From assembly GCA_016125255.1 (NCBI GenBank), contig WGMD01000002.1, forward strand, positions 248,001-312,000: a DNA stretch of 64,000 nucleotides, read 5' to 3'. This document shows, in pieces, positions 17,695 through 26,457 of the stretch (its first letter is position 1; each line of letters begins with the position of its first letter). The translations under genes were made by a program, and so were the position numbers. This DNA comes from Planctomycetota bacterium. Its GTDB lineage: Bacteria > Planctomycetota > Phycisphaerae > Phycisphaerales > Zrk34. The notes under the pieces were generated by a model. The model had not been told where the DNA came from. It saw only the letters and a program-made list of their open reading frames with translations, and did no database searches.

Positions 17695-18954
17695 TCAGCC
17701 GCATTTATTCGAGGATTCGGGTGCGCCGGGTTTGCGCCATGCGGGCGCGGGCGGCGCGGCGGGCGGATTATCGGCGGCGGGCGTGGTGTACAGATACGAC
17801 ACGTCTTCATCATCGACGCGTGCGATGCGGCGGCCGGACTCGGCGTCGAGTACGATCGGCGGCGCGATCTGATCGGCGGGCTTGAGCTTGCCGTCGTCGT
17901 CGAAGGGCAAGACCACGCGCGGCGCGAAGGGATCGCGGCTCGGGCCGAAAACGATGGCGGTCTGACCGTCGTCGAGTTCGAGGCGCGTGCCGACGGGGAA
18001 GGGCATGACCAGTTCGTTGAACGCCTTGATGAGCGTCGGATCGTAGTACGGGCGCTCGGGGCCGTAGGTCATTTCCCACAACGCGCGAATCGCCGACTTG
18101 GCGGGGCGATAGGGACGCGGCGTGGTGGCGGCGTCGAAGACGTCGGCGATGCGGATGATGCGGGTGAAGACATGGAGCTTGCAGGGGTCGGGGCGATTGG
18201 GGTAGCCGGTGCCTTCGCAGTTTTCGTGATGGGTGCGGACGATCATGCGTGCGGCGGCGGACATGTTGGACGGCAGGCGCTCCAGGGCCGTCTCGGGATG
18301 ATGATGCACCTGTGCCCAGTCCGCTTCGGTGAGCGGGCCTGTGTTGGCTTCGATCTGCGAAAGATCGAGCATGCCCATGTCCATGTACAGCGCCCCGAGG
18401 CCGAGCGGCAGAAGACTCTGCGCCAGCACGAACGACAGATCGCGACACGATGTCTGCCGCTCGCGCTCCGCCACGACGTACCACCGCAGGCGCGACCCAA
18501 GCTGCATACTCAGGTAAAAGACGTTGGCCATGTGATCCGCAAGATACGAATCGGGACTGAACGGACACTTGGGCAGAATCCGGCCGATCGGGTTGGCGAC
18601 GAGATACGCGATGACATTCGACACCGCCCGCTCGATGTCCGTGTAGTTGCTGGCGTTGGGTTTGGTCCTGGCGGCTTTGACATCGCAGAAGACCATCGAC
18701 ATGCATTCGTTGGTCTTGGCCATCACCGAGGCGAACACGCGGCTGTCGGCCCCGTCGTCCTCGAACTTCACCACGCTGTCGAGGTCCGGATCGCCGACGC
18801 GTACGCGCTGCTCGGGGAAGCGCTTTCGCAGGACATTGAGATCCTCCTGGGTGAGCGTGCGACCGGCGGGCAAAAGCACCATCGCGCCGCGCGTCACGGC
18901 CGAGTGCAGCGTCATGCCCACTTCAAGCTGTTCAGGTTTGTAGACCAACGGCAC
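17695..18954 (-). CDS. HD-GYP-like protein with degenerate HD motif
   Basis: This 419-residue protein has an N-terminal region resembling DUF3391-type leaders (LEVGMTLHSAV, LPAGRTLTQEDLNVLRKR) followed by an HD-GYP fold (about 136-290). THHENCEGTGYPN with GYP at 250-252 and RIIRIADVFDAATTPRPYR are conserved. Where active enzymes read HDxGK, this one has Met191-Asp192-Met-Gly-Met195, so the metal-ligating His and the Lys are lost. It may bind c-di-GMP without cleaving it or act on protein partners. The C-terminus adds about 100 residues ending in a Pro-rich tail. The GTG at 18954 with GGAG upstream is the start. It is convergent with the efflux pump gene. Confidence 0.8.
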   Translation of the reverse strand: MPLVYKPEQLEVGMTLHSAVTRGAMVLLPAGRTLTQEDLNVLRKRFPEQRVRVGDPDLDSVVKFEDDGADSRVFASVMAKTNECMSMVFCDVKAARTKPNASNYTDIERAVSNVIAYLVANPIGRILPKCPFSPDSYLADHMANVFYLSMQLGSRLRWYVVAERERQTSCRDLSFVLAQSLLPLGLGALYMDMGMLDLSQIEANTGPLTEADWAQVHHHPETALERLPSNMSAAARMIVRTHHENCEGTGYPNRPDPCKLHVFTRIIRIADVFDAATTPRPYRPAKSAIRALWEMTYGPERPYYDPTLIKAFNELVMPFPVGTRLELDDGQTAIVFGPSRDPFAPRVVLPFDDDGKLKPADQIAPPIVLDAESGRRIARVDDEDVSYLYTTPAADNPPAAPPAPAWRKPGAPESSNKCG

Positions 18955-19065
18955 AGCAGGCGCTCCGGAGGGACGAAAACCAGTAAAGGCATTATCGTCG
19001 CCCCGCCGCGATCACTTGATCAAGATCGTCACCCGCTGACTACCGCCAAGCGCTGCTTCCGGGGG

Positions 19066-20106
19066 TCAATCGATGCCCTGCTCGGCGAGCCAGCGTTCGG
19101 CATCGATGGCGGCGCGGCAGCCCATGCCCGCGGCGGTGATCGCCTGCCGATAGACATGGTCCGACACATCACCCGCCGCGAAAACGCCTTCGATATTCGT
19201 GAACGAGCGGCCGGCGTCTTTGAGCTTGATGTAGCCCGCTTCGTCCATGTCGAGCTGGCCATCCAGAAACTCCGTGATCGGCGTGTGACCGATCGCCATG
19301 AACAGTCCGCCGACTTTCAGTTCGCTGATCGCACCGGTTTTGGTGTCCTTGAGTTTGACAGCGGTGATGACTTCGTCGCCGAGCACGTCTTCGACGGTCT
19401 TGTTCCAGAGGATTTGGATCTTCGGATTCTTCGCGGCGCGCTCCTGCATGATCTTGCTGGCCCGCAATTCGTGACGGCGCACGATCAGGTACACCTTCGA
19501 TGCGAACTTCGTCAGGTACGACGCCTCCTCGACCGCCGAGTCGCCGCCGCCGACGACGGCCATTTCCTTCTCGCGGAACATCGGCAGGGCGCCATCGCAG
19601 ACCGCGCACGCACTGACGCCGCCGCCGGACTGGGCGAGGCGCTGCTCGTTGTCGAGGCCGAGCCAGTTGGCCTTCGCGCCGGTGGCGATAATGACGGCTT
19701 CGGCGAAGCACGCGTAGCCGTTGTCACCGGTGATGTGGAACGGGCGCTTGGACAGGTCGACTTTTTTGACGTTTTGGAAGGGCGTGAAAAGTCCGCCGCG
19801 AACCTGGTCACCGATCTTCACGCCGTCATCGGTCACGACGCGCGTGCCGAAGCGCATGGCCTGATCGAAGAACATCTGCATCATCTCGGGCCCGCGGACG
19901 CCGTTGGGGAACCCGGGGTAGTTTTCGACATCGGTGGTGAGCATGAGCTGTCCGCCGGGCAAAAGGTCCTTGCCGGTGGCGCGGCCGGGGAAGACGAGGG
20001 GGTTTAGATTGGCGCGGGCGGCATAGACGGCGGCGGTCCAGCCGGCGGGGCCGGAACCGATGATGACCACTTTTTCCACGGGCTTGTCGGCGCTGCTTGC
20101 GTTCAT
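19066..20106 (-). CDS. trxB: Thioredoxin-disulfide reductase
   Basis: This NADPH-dependent flavoenzyme reduces thioredoxin in the cytoplasm. It has 346 residues against about 320 typical. The FAD dinucleotide fold is VVIIGSGPAGWTAAVYAAR (about 13-31), the redox-active pair is CAVC (Cys167, Cys170), and the NADPH fold is AVVGGGDSAVEEASYL. The C-terminal FAD motif GVFAAGDVSDHVYRQAITAAGMGCRAAIDAERWL is complete. The ATG at 20106 directly precedes the fold; an upstream in-frame start at 20169 is unlikely. A TATCAT -10-like hexamer lies at 20162-20167 on the same strand. Confidence 0.95.
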   Translation of the reverse strand: MNASSADKPVEKVVIIGSGPAGWTAAVYAARANLNPLVFPGRATGKDLLPGGQLMLTTDVENYPGFPNGVRGPEMMQMFFDQAMRFGTRVVTDDGVKIGDQVRGGLFTPFQNVKKVDLSKRPFHITGDNGYACFAEAVIIATGAKANWLGLDNEQRLAQSGGGVSACAVCDGALPMFREKEMAVVGGGDSAVEEASYLTKFASKVYLIVRRHELRASKIMQERAAKNPKIQILWNKTVEDVLGDEVITAVKLKDTKTGAISELKVGGLFMAIGHTPITEFLDGQLDMDEAGYIKLKDAGRSFTNIEGVFAAGDVSDHVYRQAITAAGMGCRAAIDAERWLAEQGID

Positions 20107-20186
20107 CGGATCGGGTCTTTCCAAACGTGTTTCGTGAATCGAGCCGTGACGGGCCGCACATGATAGCACACACGCGGCGGGGTCAC

Positions 20187-20192
20187 TACAAT
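20187..20192 (+). promoter_or_regulatory. -10 hexamer TACAAT abutting the next ATG (leaderless start)
   Basis: TACAAT ends 6 bases before the ATG at 20199, which places the expected transcription start at the start codon. There is no Shine-Dalgarno sequence and no good -35 element. Confidence 0.5.
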
Positions 20193-20198
20193 GCGTTT

Positions 20199-20768
20199 AT
20201 GAGCCAGTTCAACGCCCCCGCCTACGACATTGAGCGGCCGACGGGCCAATGCGCCTTCACCGGGCGCGTGCTCGAACCGCACGAACATTACATCGCCGCG
20301 CTGGTCGAGGAAGGCGAGGGCTTCAAGCGCGTCGACGTGTCGCTGGCGGCATGGGAGGACGGGAAGCGGCCGGAGCATCTATTCAGCTACTGGAAGGCCG
20401 TCGTGCCCGAGCCGACGGTGAAGAAGAAGCTTTTCGTTGATGATGCGGTGCTAATGAACCTTCTGGAGCGGCTTTCCGACGCGGGCGAGCCGCAGCGGCA
20501 GTCCTTTCGCTTCGTGCTCATGCTGATTCTGATGCGCAAGAAGGTGCTGCGTTACGACCGCACGGAGAAGCGCGAGGCGGACAGTGACGGCGGCGAAACG
20601 GCGATGCAGGACTGGTGGGTCTTGACGCCCAAGCTCGATCTGAGCAAGGGGCCTCTGGGAAAATGGGACGACGGGCGGACGTTCGAAGTGCTCGATCCGC
20701 ATCTGGACGAGGCGGGCATCCGGGCGGTGACCGATCAACTGGGCGAAATCCTGCAGGCGGAATTGTGA
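20199..20768 (+). CDS. Conserved hypothetical cytoplasmic protein
   Basis: This 189-residue soluble protein has no signal peptide or membrane segment. Near the N-terminus CAFTGRVLEPHEHYIAAL resembles a short treble-clef-like opening with one Cys and a His. The middle is helical (FVDDAVLMNLLERL, QSFRFVLMLILMRKKVLRYDR) and the C-terminus (WWVLTPKLD, FEVLDPHLDEAGIRAVTDQLGEIL) is mixed. I do not recognise a named family, but the composition and following lipoprotein and RDD genes suggest a conserved planctomycete cluster. It ends 17 bases before the lipoprotein start. The ATG at 20199 fits a leaderless arrangement. Confidence 0.75.
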   Translation: MSQFNAPAYDIERPTGQCAFTGRVLEPHEHYIAALVEEGEGFKRVDVSLAAWEDGKRPEHLFSYWKAVVPEPTVKKKLFVDDAVLMNLLERLSDAGEPQRQSFRFVLMLILMRKKVLRYDRTEKREADSDGGETAMQDWWVLTPKLDLSKGPLGKWDDGRTFEVLDPHLDEAGIRAVTDQLGEILQAEL

Positions 20769-20785
20769 TCCAGGCGGGATGTGTC

Positions 20786-21664
20786 ATGCGTATGGTGCGA
20801 TCCGCCATCCAATCGACCGGCGTGCGCTGGGCTTTGATCCTAGCGATGGGAGCGATGCTTGGTGCGTGCGAACCGAAGAAGAAGCCCGATGACCTGCCGC
20901 CAATTTCGCCCCAATCGCTTCCCGCCTTGCGGCAGAAGTTCAACGCCCGGGCGGCGATGATCGATCAGGTCTGGTCGCGGGCGATCGTCGAACTGCGATG
21001 GGTCGATGACAAGAACAAGTCGCACTTCGAGCAGGGCGACGGCCCGCTGATCATTCGCAAACCCGACGACCTGGCCCTCGCGGTGGGTAAACTCGGCAAC
21101 ACGCTCTTTTGGATCGGGTCCAATCGCGAGCAATTCTGGATGTTCGATCTGACGGGGGGGAACGATCAGCCGCACGTCGCCTATGTGGGCAAACACGCCG
21201 ACGTCGGCAAGCCGGGAATGAAGGCGATGCCCCTGCCGATTCACCCGCGTCAGCTCATCGAACTATTGGGCGTCACGCCGATCGGCGACGGCGACCGCAT
21301 GAGCGTCGTGGACCATCGCGTCGTCGTCGAACGGGCGGGCTCGCGCATGATTCTCGATGCGCCGTCCGCCCTGCCGTCGCATATCGAACTGCTCGACCCG
21401 GCGGGCGAGCCGATCGTCAGCGCTGAACTGTCCGCCTTCGCGCCGCTTCAGAAGGCGAACATCGGGCCCGGCGGCTGGCCGTCGATCGCCACGCGTCTGC
21501 TCATCACCCTCGCCGACCGTGACGCTTCGATGAGCATCAACCTCGACAGCCCGACCAACGGGCGGGCGCGCGATCAGGTTCACGACGCCCAGTTCGACTT
21601 CGATCAACTGGTCAACGCCTTAAAGCCCGATCGCGTCGAAGTGCTTATGCCCGCCCATCCTTAG
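20786..21664 (+). CDS. Predicted lipoprotein, function unknown
   Basis: This 292-residue protein has a signal peptide ending in AMLGAC, with predicted lipidated Cys28. The mature part starts with KKKPDDLPPISPQSLPALRQKFNARA and then reads as a beta-rich domain (IVELRWVDD, HFEQGDGPLIIRKPDDLALAVGKLGNTLFWIGSN). This resembles outer-membrane lipoprotein-sorting (LolA/LolB-like) folds, but I could not confirm the resemblance by eye. AGGCGGG upstream of the ATG at 20786 supports the start. It is followed after 16 bases by the RDD gene. Confidence 0.72.
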   Translation: MRMVRSAIQSTGVRWALILAMGAMLGACEPKKKPDDLPPISPQSLPALRQKFNARAAMIDQVWSRAIVELRWVDDKNKSHFEQGDGPLIIRKPDDLALAVGKLGNTLFWIGSNREQFWMFDLTGGNDQPHVAYVGKHADVGKPGMKAMPLPIHPRQLIELLGVTPIGDGDRMSVVDHRVVVERAGSRMILDAPSALPSHIELLDPAGEPIVSAELSAFAPLQKANIGPGGWPSIATRLLITLADRDASMSINLDSPTNGRARDQVHDAQFDFDQLVNALKPDRVEVLMPAHP

Positions 21665-21680
21665 AGCCGATGGATCGGAT

Positions 21681-23291
21681 ATGCTTTGGAAGCTGATGCG
21701 CGCAAAAGCTCTGTATATCGCGGCGGGGGCGGCGGCGGTCGTTTTATCGGTCGCGCCGCTGACATCCGCTTCCGTTTTCGTCAGCGGTGATGCGGGCAAT
21801 CTCTGGATCGTCAACGCCCAGACCGACGGGTCGTTCGTCCTGCTGCACCGCGCCGCCGACGACCCGTCGGACGTCATCTATCGCGCCTTGAACGGCAAAG
21901 GTCACCCCGTCGCCATCGCCGCCGATCACAATCTGCTCTACTGCGTCTATTCGGACATGTCGGTGCAGTCGCTGACGTTCGGGTCGCGCGACTCGGGCTA
22001 TCTGCCGGCGCTTCAGACGCAGCAGCTCGCCCCGCTGCCGCGCGATGGGCAACTCATGGGGCTCATTGCCGGGGCGGACGGGCCGGTCGCGCTACTGAAG
22101 TTTCAGCCGCAGGCGCGCGGCGCCGAGACGACGACGAACGCGACGCACGAACCCGACGGCGATGCCGAGCACGACAGCGCGGAACCCGCTCCGTTTCAAC
22201 CGCTTCGCCTGCTGCGCCTGCATCGCGATACGTGGACCCCGATCGATCTGCCGGCGGACCTCAACGCCAATGAGCTTCAGCAGGTGGTCATGGCCGACCC
22301 GAAGTACGGCCGCATCGCCCTGCTGTGCGACACGCGCCCGCCGCGCGGATTGACCGTGCACATGCTCACGGGCATCACCTGGGCCAAACACCAGTATCCG
22401 CTCAAATTCTCGCCGCTTTCGCAGGCGGTCGGCGTGCACGGGGATCTGGCGATGATCGTGCCGCTGGCGGGCGTCAAGTCGCCGCAGCTTAATGTATTTT
22501 ACCTGCGGCTCGGCAGCGCGACGCCGCTGGGCACGCTCGGACCCATCCAGACGTTCAATCCCTGGTGGACCGCGTACTATGACAATCAGGCCGCGGTCGT
22601 GACGACCGATGCGGACAATCACTGGATTTGGGCCAACAAGGGACTCGAGACCGGCTCGGCGCACAACGCCGTCTTCACGCCGCTGGGCGAAGCGACGCCG
22701 ACGTTCAAGGTCAATCCGACGACGACGATTTTTCTGGTGGCGATCATCGTCGGCATGCTCTTTTTGTTCGGCACGGCCCGGCGCGTGCCGGGGTCCAATG
22801 CGCCCCGACTGCCCGCGTCGCTCGTGCCCGCCGGATTCTCGCGCGTCATGGCGGCCGTGCTCGACTTCGCTCCGCCCATCGCCGCCGCCATGATCTATTT
22901 CGGCATCCGCAATCCCGCCGACCTCATCACACCCTGGTTCAGCGCCAATGACTGGCGGACCGTGATCCCGGCCGCCGCCGCCGTCGGGCTTTTCATCGCA
23001 CACACGACGCTGACCGAACTGGTGTTGGCGTCGACGCTCGGCAAGGCGCTGATGGGCATCCGCGTGTCGAACCTCTACGGCGGATACCCGCACCTCTGGC
23101 AGGTCCTCGCCCGCAATCTCTTCAAGGCCATCGAACTGGCCGCCCCGCTCCTGCTCGTCCTGCCGCTCATGAGCGGCCATCATCAACGCCTCGGCGACAT
23201 GGTCGCCCGTACGCTCGTCGTCGCCGACGCCCCGCCGCGCCGGCTCGAAAAAGAACCGCTCGACGACGATCTGTTCGGCCCCGATCTCTGA
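21681..23291 (+). CDS. RDD-family membrane protein with large extracytoplasmic domain
   Basis: Of its 536 residues, an N-terminal signal sequence or anchor (about 8-30) leads to about 310 residues of beta-propeller-like outer domain (repeated strands such as GNLWIVNAQTDGSFVLL and VAIAADHNLLYCVYSDM). A membrane helix follows (about 350-367). The C-terminal RDD domain (about 385-525) has SRVMAAVLDFAPPIAAAMIYF, STLGKALMGIRVSN and HHQRLGDMVARTLVV. RDD proteins are transport-related or envelope proteins; some act in ion antiport. The third gene of a co-directional cluster, it may sense outer stimuli through the propeller part. Confidence 0.78.
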   Translation: MLWKLMRAKALYIAAGAAAVVLSVAPLTSASVFVSGDAGNLWIVNAQTDGSFVLLHRAADDPSDVIYRALNGKGHPVAIAADHNLLYCVYSDMSVQSLTFGSRDSGYLPALQTQQLAPLPRDGQLMGLIAGADGPVALLKFQPQARGAETTTNATHEPDGDAEHDSAEPAPFQPLRLLRLHRDTWTPIDLPADLNANELQQVVMADPKYGRIALLCDTRPPRGLTVHMLTGITWAKHQYPLKFSPLSQAVGVHGDLAMIVPLAGVKSPQLNVFYLRLGSATPLGTLGPIQTFNPWWTAYYDNQAAVVTTDADNHWIWANKGLETGSAHNAVFTPLGEATPTFKVNPTTTIFLVAIIVGMLFLFGTARRVPGSNAPRLPASLVPAGFSRVMAAVLDFAPPIAAAMIYFGIRNPADLITPWFSANDWRTVIPAAAAVGLFIAHTTLTELVLASTLGKALMGIRVSNLYGGYPHLWQVLARNLFKAIELAAPLLLVLPLMSGHHQRLGDMVARTLVVADAPPRRLEKEPLDDDLFGPDL

Positions 23292-23520
23292 CCACGCCGC
23301 GCGCCGCCGAACGCGGCCAGCGGACCGATGCGCCAAGCGGCGACGCCATAGGTGGAAATACGTCAACTCCCGCGACGCTCGCACGGCGTCTTTGTCCGGT
23401 CGCAGCCGGTCTATCGATGCAGTAATCGACAACCCTATCGAGGTAATCACCTATGGCCGGACGGTCGAAAGTATTCGATCTTCATGGTGTACATTGATCT
23501 TCCATGAACTGAGGACCGCC

Positions 23521-24366
23521 ATGTACGTATCCGGTGATTTGACCGCTCCGTTTGACACCCTCCGGCTCAGTAGCGCCCTCCGCAAGCACCTGCTCGAACG
23601 CGCCCGATCCGTCGATCATCGCGTCGACACGGCTCATCCGCGCCAGCCTCGGATTCCCTTCGATGTCGCGGAGGGGCTGCAGTTGAGCGTGACCCACCCC
23701 GGCGGCAGCGCCTGCAGGTTCCGCATCTATCCGCGCGAGCTGGGCTCTACGAGCGTCAGCTTCCTTCACGGCGGGTTTCTGCATGCCGGCAGCCGGTGCA
23801 TCCTGCACCTTCTGTCGCTCAACCGCCAGCTTCGCGCCGTCAGCGGGCGGGTCGTCGCCTGCCGACATGTCGAGGGCTTGGCACACGAAGTCTTCATGGA
23901 ATTCGATCAGTCGATCAACGTATCCGCCTTCGTCGGCGACGTCGGGCTGGCCAGCGAATCCAACCGCCTGAGCATGCCGCTGGCCCGAGTGATGCGCGTG
24001 CTGTGCGTGCATGTGGACCAGGCGACACGATCGGCGATCAGCAATGCGCTCAGCGCCGCGTCGTGCATGGTGGACTCCGCCAACTGCGCGACGATCGCCG
24101 CACAGCGCCTCGGCGGGCGTCCGTACGATCGGGTGTTCATCGACATGGCGTTGCCCGACGGCGATCCGTCGCGCCTCGCCCTGCGTTGCCGCAACGCCGG
24201 CGTGCGCGGCCCGATCATCGCGCTCTACAACAACCCCGTGCCTGACCGAACAGGCGACATCCCCGTCGGTTTCGACGCCGTCATGGAGGCGCCCTTCGAG
24301 ATCGGCTGTCTGCTCGGCGAAATCGCGCCGCCCGCCGAACCGGAATTGATCGCGCTTTCCGCGTAA
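23521..24366 (+). CDS. PilZ-like domain fused to a degenerate receiver domain
   Basis: This 281-residue soluble protein combines a PilZ-like beta domain (about 43-140; RQPRIPF, ELGSTSVSFLHGGFL, GRVVACRHVEGLAHEVFMEF) with a receiver-like domain (about 158-270). In the receiver the acceptor position is Asp208 in VFIDMALPDGD. The acidic pocket is reduced (HVDQ instead of DD) and no conserved Lys is seen, so phosphorylation is doubtful. The PilZ RxxxR and D/NxSxxG motifs are imperfect, so c-di-GMP binding is uncertain. GAGGA 5 bases before the ATG at 23521 sets the start. A TACATT -10-like element lies at 23490-23495. It may be a c-di-GMP effector acting with the pilus system. Confidence 0.7.
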   Translation: MYVSGDLTAPFDTLRLSSALRKHLLERARSVDHRVDTAHPRQPRIPFDVAEGLQLSVTHPGGSACRFRIYPRELGSTSVSFLHGGFLHAGSRCILHLLSLNRQLRAVSGRVVACRHVEGLAHEVFMEFDQSINVSAFVGDVGLASESNRLSMPLARVMRVLCVHVDQATRSAISNALSAASCMVDSANCATIAAQRLGGRPYDRVFIDMALPDGDPSRLALRCRNAGVRGPIIALYNNPVPDRTGDIPVGFDAVMEAPFEIGCLLGEIAPPAEPELIALSA

Positions 24367-24373
24367 ATCGCTG

Positions 24374-25330
24374 TTATTCCATCGCCGGCGTGACCTGTCC
24401 GACGGCGATCGAAGCTGGTTCGGCCGCCTGCCGCTCCGGATGGTCGAGCACGTAATGCTGAAGCGCATACGCCACGCCGCCCACATCATTGGGCGGCACC
24501 ACCGCATCCGCCGCATCGAGCACTTCGACCCACGCATTGGCGACCGCCACGCCCAGCCCCGCCCATCGCAGCATGCCGCAGTCATTGGGCGCATCGCCGA
24601 TCGCCATCACATGCCGCTGCGGAATCCCGTACGCCGTCGCCACACGCTGCAGCGCCGCGGACTTGTCGGCCTGGGGGTTCATGAGCTGAATCAGATAGTT
24701 GTCGCTGACGGCCATGGCGACCCGGCCGGCGAACACCTTGGCGATCGACCCGCGCACGGGGGCGAGCCGCGACGGCTCGTCGAGCAGCATGAGTTTGGTC
24801 ACCGGGCTGGTGAGCACCGTGTCGAGCGGGCCGACGAAATCCGGCGAGCGACCGGCGGGCGCCGTCATGGGCATGTACGCTTCCTCGACGCCGTCGGTGT
24901 ACCACTTGTCGAGGACTTCGACGCTGATCATGACGCGGGGGTTGATCTTGCGCGCCAGCGCGATGATGGATTTGACAAGCTGGGGATCGAGCGGGACGTG
25001 ACACCAATGTCGATTGGCGGGCAGATCGCAGATCAGCGCGCCGTTGTAATGGATGGACATGGTATTGAGTTTGAGGAGCCGGTGAATTTCGCGGACGCTA
25101 CGCGGCGGGCGAGCGGAGGCAAGCACGATCTTGACGCCGCGCTCCACGCACCGGGCGATCACGCGCTGCGTCGTCACCGGCAGCAGCTTCTCGGTCGAAA
25201 GCAGCGTGCCGTCGATGTCGATGGCGACCAGGTCGATGCGCGGCCAGACCGGCGGCTCCGGGCGTGGCGGCGATTCCGGGGGCGGTTCAGGGGTCGGACC
25301 CGATGGGTTCGTCGGTTGCTCGTCAGTCAT
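24374..25330 (-). CDS. HAD-superfamily phosphatase, Cof type (class IIB)
   Basis: This 318-residue hydrolase has motif I DLVAIDIDGTLLS (about 37-49), motif II in IVLASARPPRS, a Cof-type C2B cap and motif IV GDAPNDCGMLRWAGLGVAVANAWVEVLDAADAV, with the acidic pair in GDxxND. Cof-type enzymes dephosphorylate sugar phosphates, pyridoxal phosphate or flavin precursors; the substrate is unknown. A Pro/Glu-rich N-terminal tail of about 30 residues precedes the catalytic domain. The ATG at 25330 is chosen; a further upstream start would extend into the promoter region. TATACT at 25387-25392 (read on the minus strand) is a likely -10 element. Confidence 0.88.
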   Translation of the reverse strand: MTDEQPTNPSGPTPEPPPESPPRPEPPVWPRIDLVAIDIDGTLLSTEKLLPVTTQRVIARCVERGVKIVLASARPPRSVREIHRLLKLNTMSIHYNGALICDLPANRHWCHVPLDPQLVKSIIALARKINPRVMISVEVLDKWYTDGVEEAYMPMTAPAGRSPDFVGPLDTVLTSPVTKLMLLDEPSRLAPVRGSIAKVFAGRVAMAVSDNYLIQLMNPQADKSAALQRVATAYGIPQRHVMAIGDAPNDCGMLRWAGLGVAVANAWVEVLDAADAVVPPNDVGGVAYALQHYVLDHPERQAAEPASIAVGQVTPAME

Positions 25331-25582
25331 GTCAATCGCACAAACCTCTCGTCCCACGCCGCGTCCTGCGGGCGGCTGACCTGCACAGTATATAGGCAAA
25401 CCCAACATTCTGAACAAAAATGATGCAATCCATATCATTCAGATCGGCTCAATTCGCCCAAAAACTAACGGCCCGTTTTTTGCTGATAATTTCTTGTGTC
25501 ATCCGTTTCGGCGGATGGAGGCGCCATGTCGTACCCATGACGACATTGGCTGGGTGCAGCCCAAACGATTGGACGGCCGTTT

Positions 25583-26434
25583 TTGAGCATCAGCAGCGAA
25601 AAAACCATCGCCTCGAAACTGCGTTTCGAGACCGTTGCTCTCAATCTGACGCGACCCGATGTCGACGCCGATGTTGACCAGCCATATCGCGATCTGGAAA
25701 ACCGTTACCACGCCCTGATCGACGTCGTCATCCCGATCGGCGCGATGCTCTTTTACGAACGCGATTACAATGTGCTGCTGGAGCGGATTCTCGTCGAAAC
25801 GCAGAAACTCTGCCGAGCCGATGGAGGCACGCTCTACCTCCTCACCGAGGAGCAAGCGCTCAAGTTCGCCATCGTCCGCAACACCTCGCTGAACATCGCC
25901 ATGGGCGGCACGGCCGACAAGGGTCCGCCCTTCGAATCGCTCCAGCTTTACCATCCCGAAACCGGCGCCCCCAATCTCGCGCACATCGCCACGCACTGCG
26001 CCATCACCGGGCAGACCATCAACATCCCCGACGCCTACGGCTACCCGCATTTCGACTTCTCCGGCGCCAAGCGCTTCGATCAGAAGACCGGCTACCGATC
26101 GACATCGTTCGTCACCGTCCCGCTCCGCAGTCAGACCGATCGCACCATCGGCGTGCTGCAGATGATCAACGCCACCGATGATGACGGCAAGATCATCGCT
26201 TTCGATCCCAACATGCAGCGGCTCATCGAGGCGCTCGCTACGCTTGCCGCCGCCGCGCTGGAGCACTATCAGAACGAGGCGAAGCTGCGCGACCGCATCG
26301 CCCAGCTCAAAGTCGAAATCGACCACGCCAAGCGGGCGGAGGAAGTTTCGCAGATCGCCGACACCGACTACTTCCGCGACCTCAAAGCCAGGGCTGCCGC
26401 CATCCGCAGTGATTCGCAGCGCCGCCGGCAGTAA
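25583..26434 (+). CDS. GAF-domain protein, partner of a MinD-like ATPase
   Basis: This 283-residue protein has an N-terminal helical region, then a GAF domain (about 50-225). FYERDYNVLLERILVETQKLCRADGGTLYLL, TGQTINIPDAYGYPHFDFSG and FVTVPLRSQTDRTIGVLQMINATDD carry the family pattern. A C-terminal coiled coil (about 228-283) follows and would allow dimerisation. The start is unclear: the frame opens at a TTG at 25583 without a good ribosome-binding site. The best one nearby (ATGGAGG at 25514-25520) drives only a four-codon frame at 25526. It ends 23 bases before the ParA/MinD-family gene, so the two are probably co-transcribed. The ligand is unknown. Confidence 0.82.
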   Translation: MSISSEKTIASKLRFETVALNLTRPDVDADVDQPYRDLENRYHALIDVVIPIGAMLFYERDYNVLLERILVETQKLCRADGGTLYLLTEEQALKFAIVRNTSLNIAMGGTADKGPPFESLQLYHPETGAPNLAHIATHCAITGQTINIPDAYGYPHFDFSGAKRFDQKTGYRSTSFVTVPLRSQTDRTIGVLQMINATDDDGKIIAFDPNMQRLIEALATLAAAALEHYQNEAKLRDRIAQLKVEIDHAKRAEEVSQIADTDYFRDLKARAAAIRSDSQRRRQ

Positions 26435-26457
26435 CCGAACGCTTTGAAGGAAAAGGC

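Noticed and set aside
12954-17813. A 1619-codon minus-strand open frame opposite the efflux genes
   Set aside because: It is the antisense of two clear RND-system genes; its product is a low-complexity Arg/His/Asp-rich string with no domain. High GC content produces such shadows.
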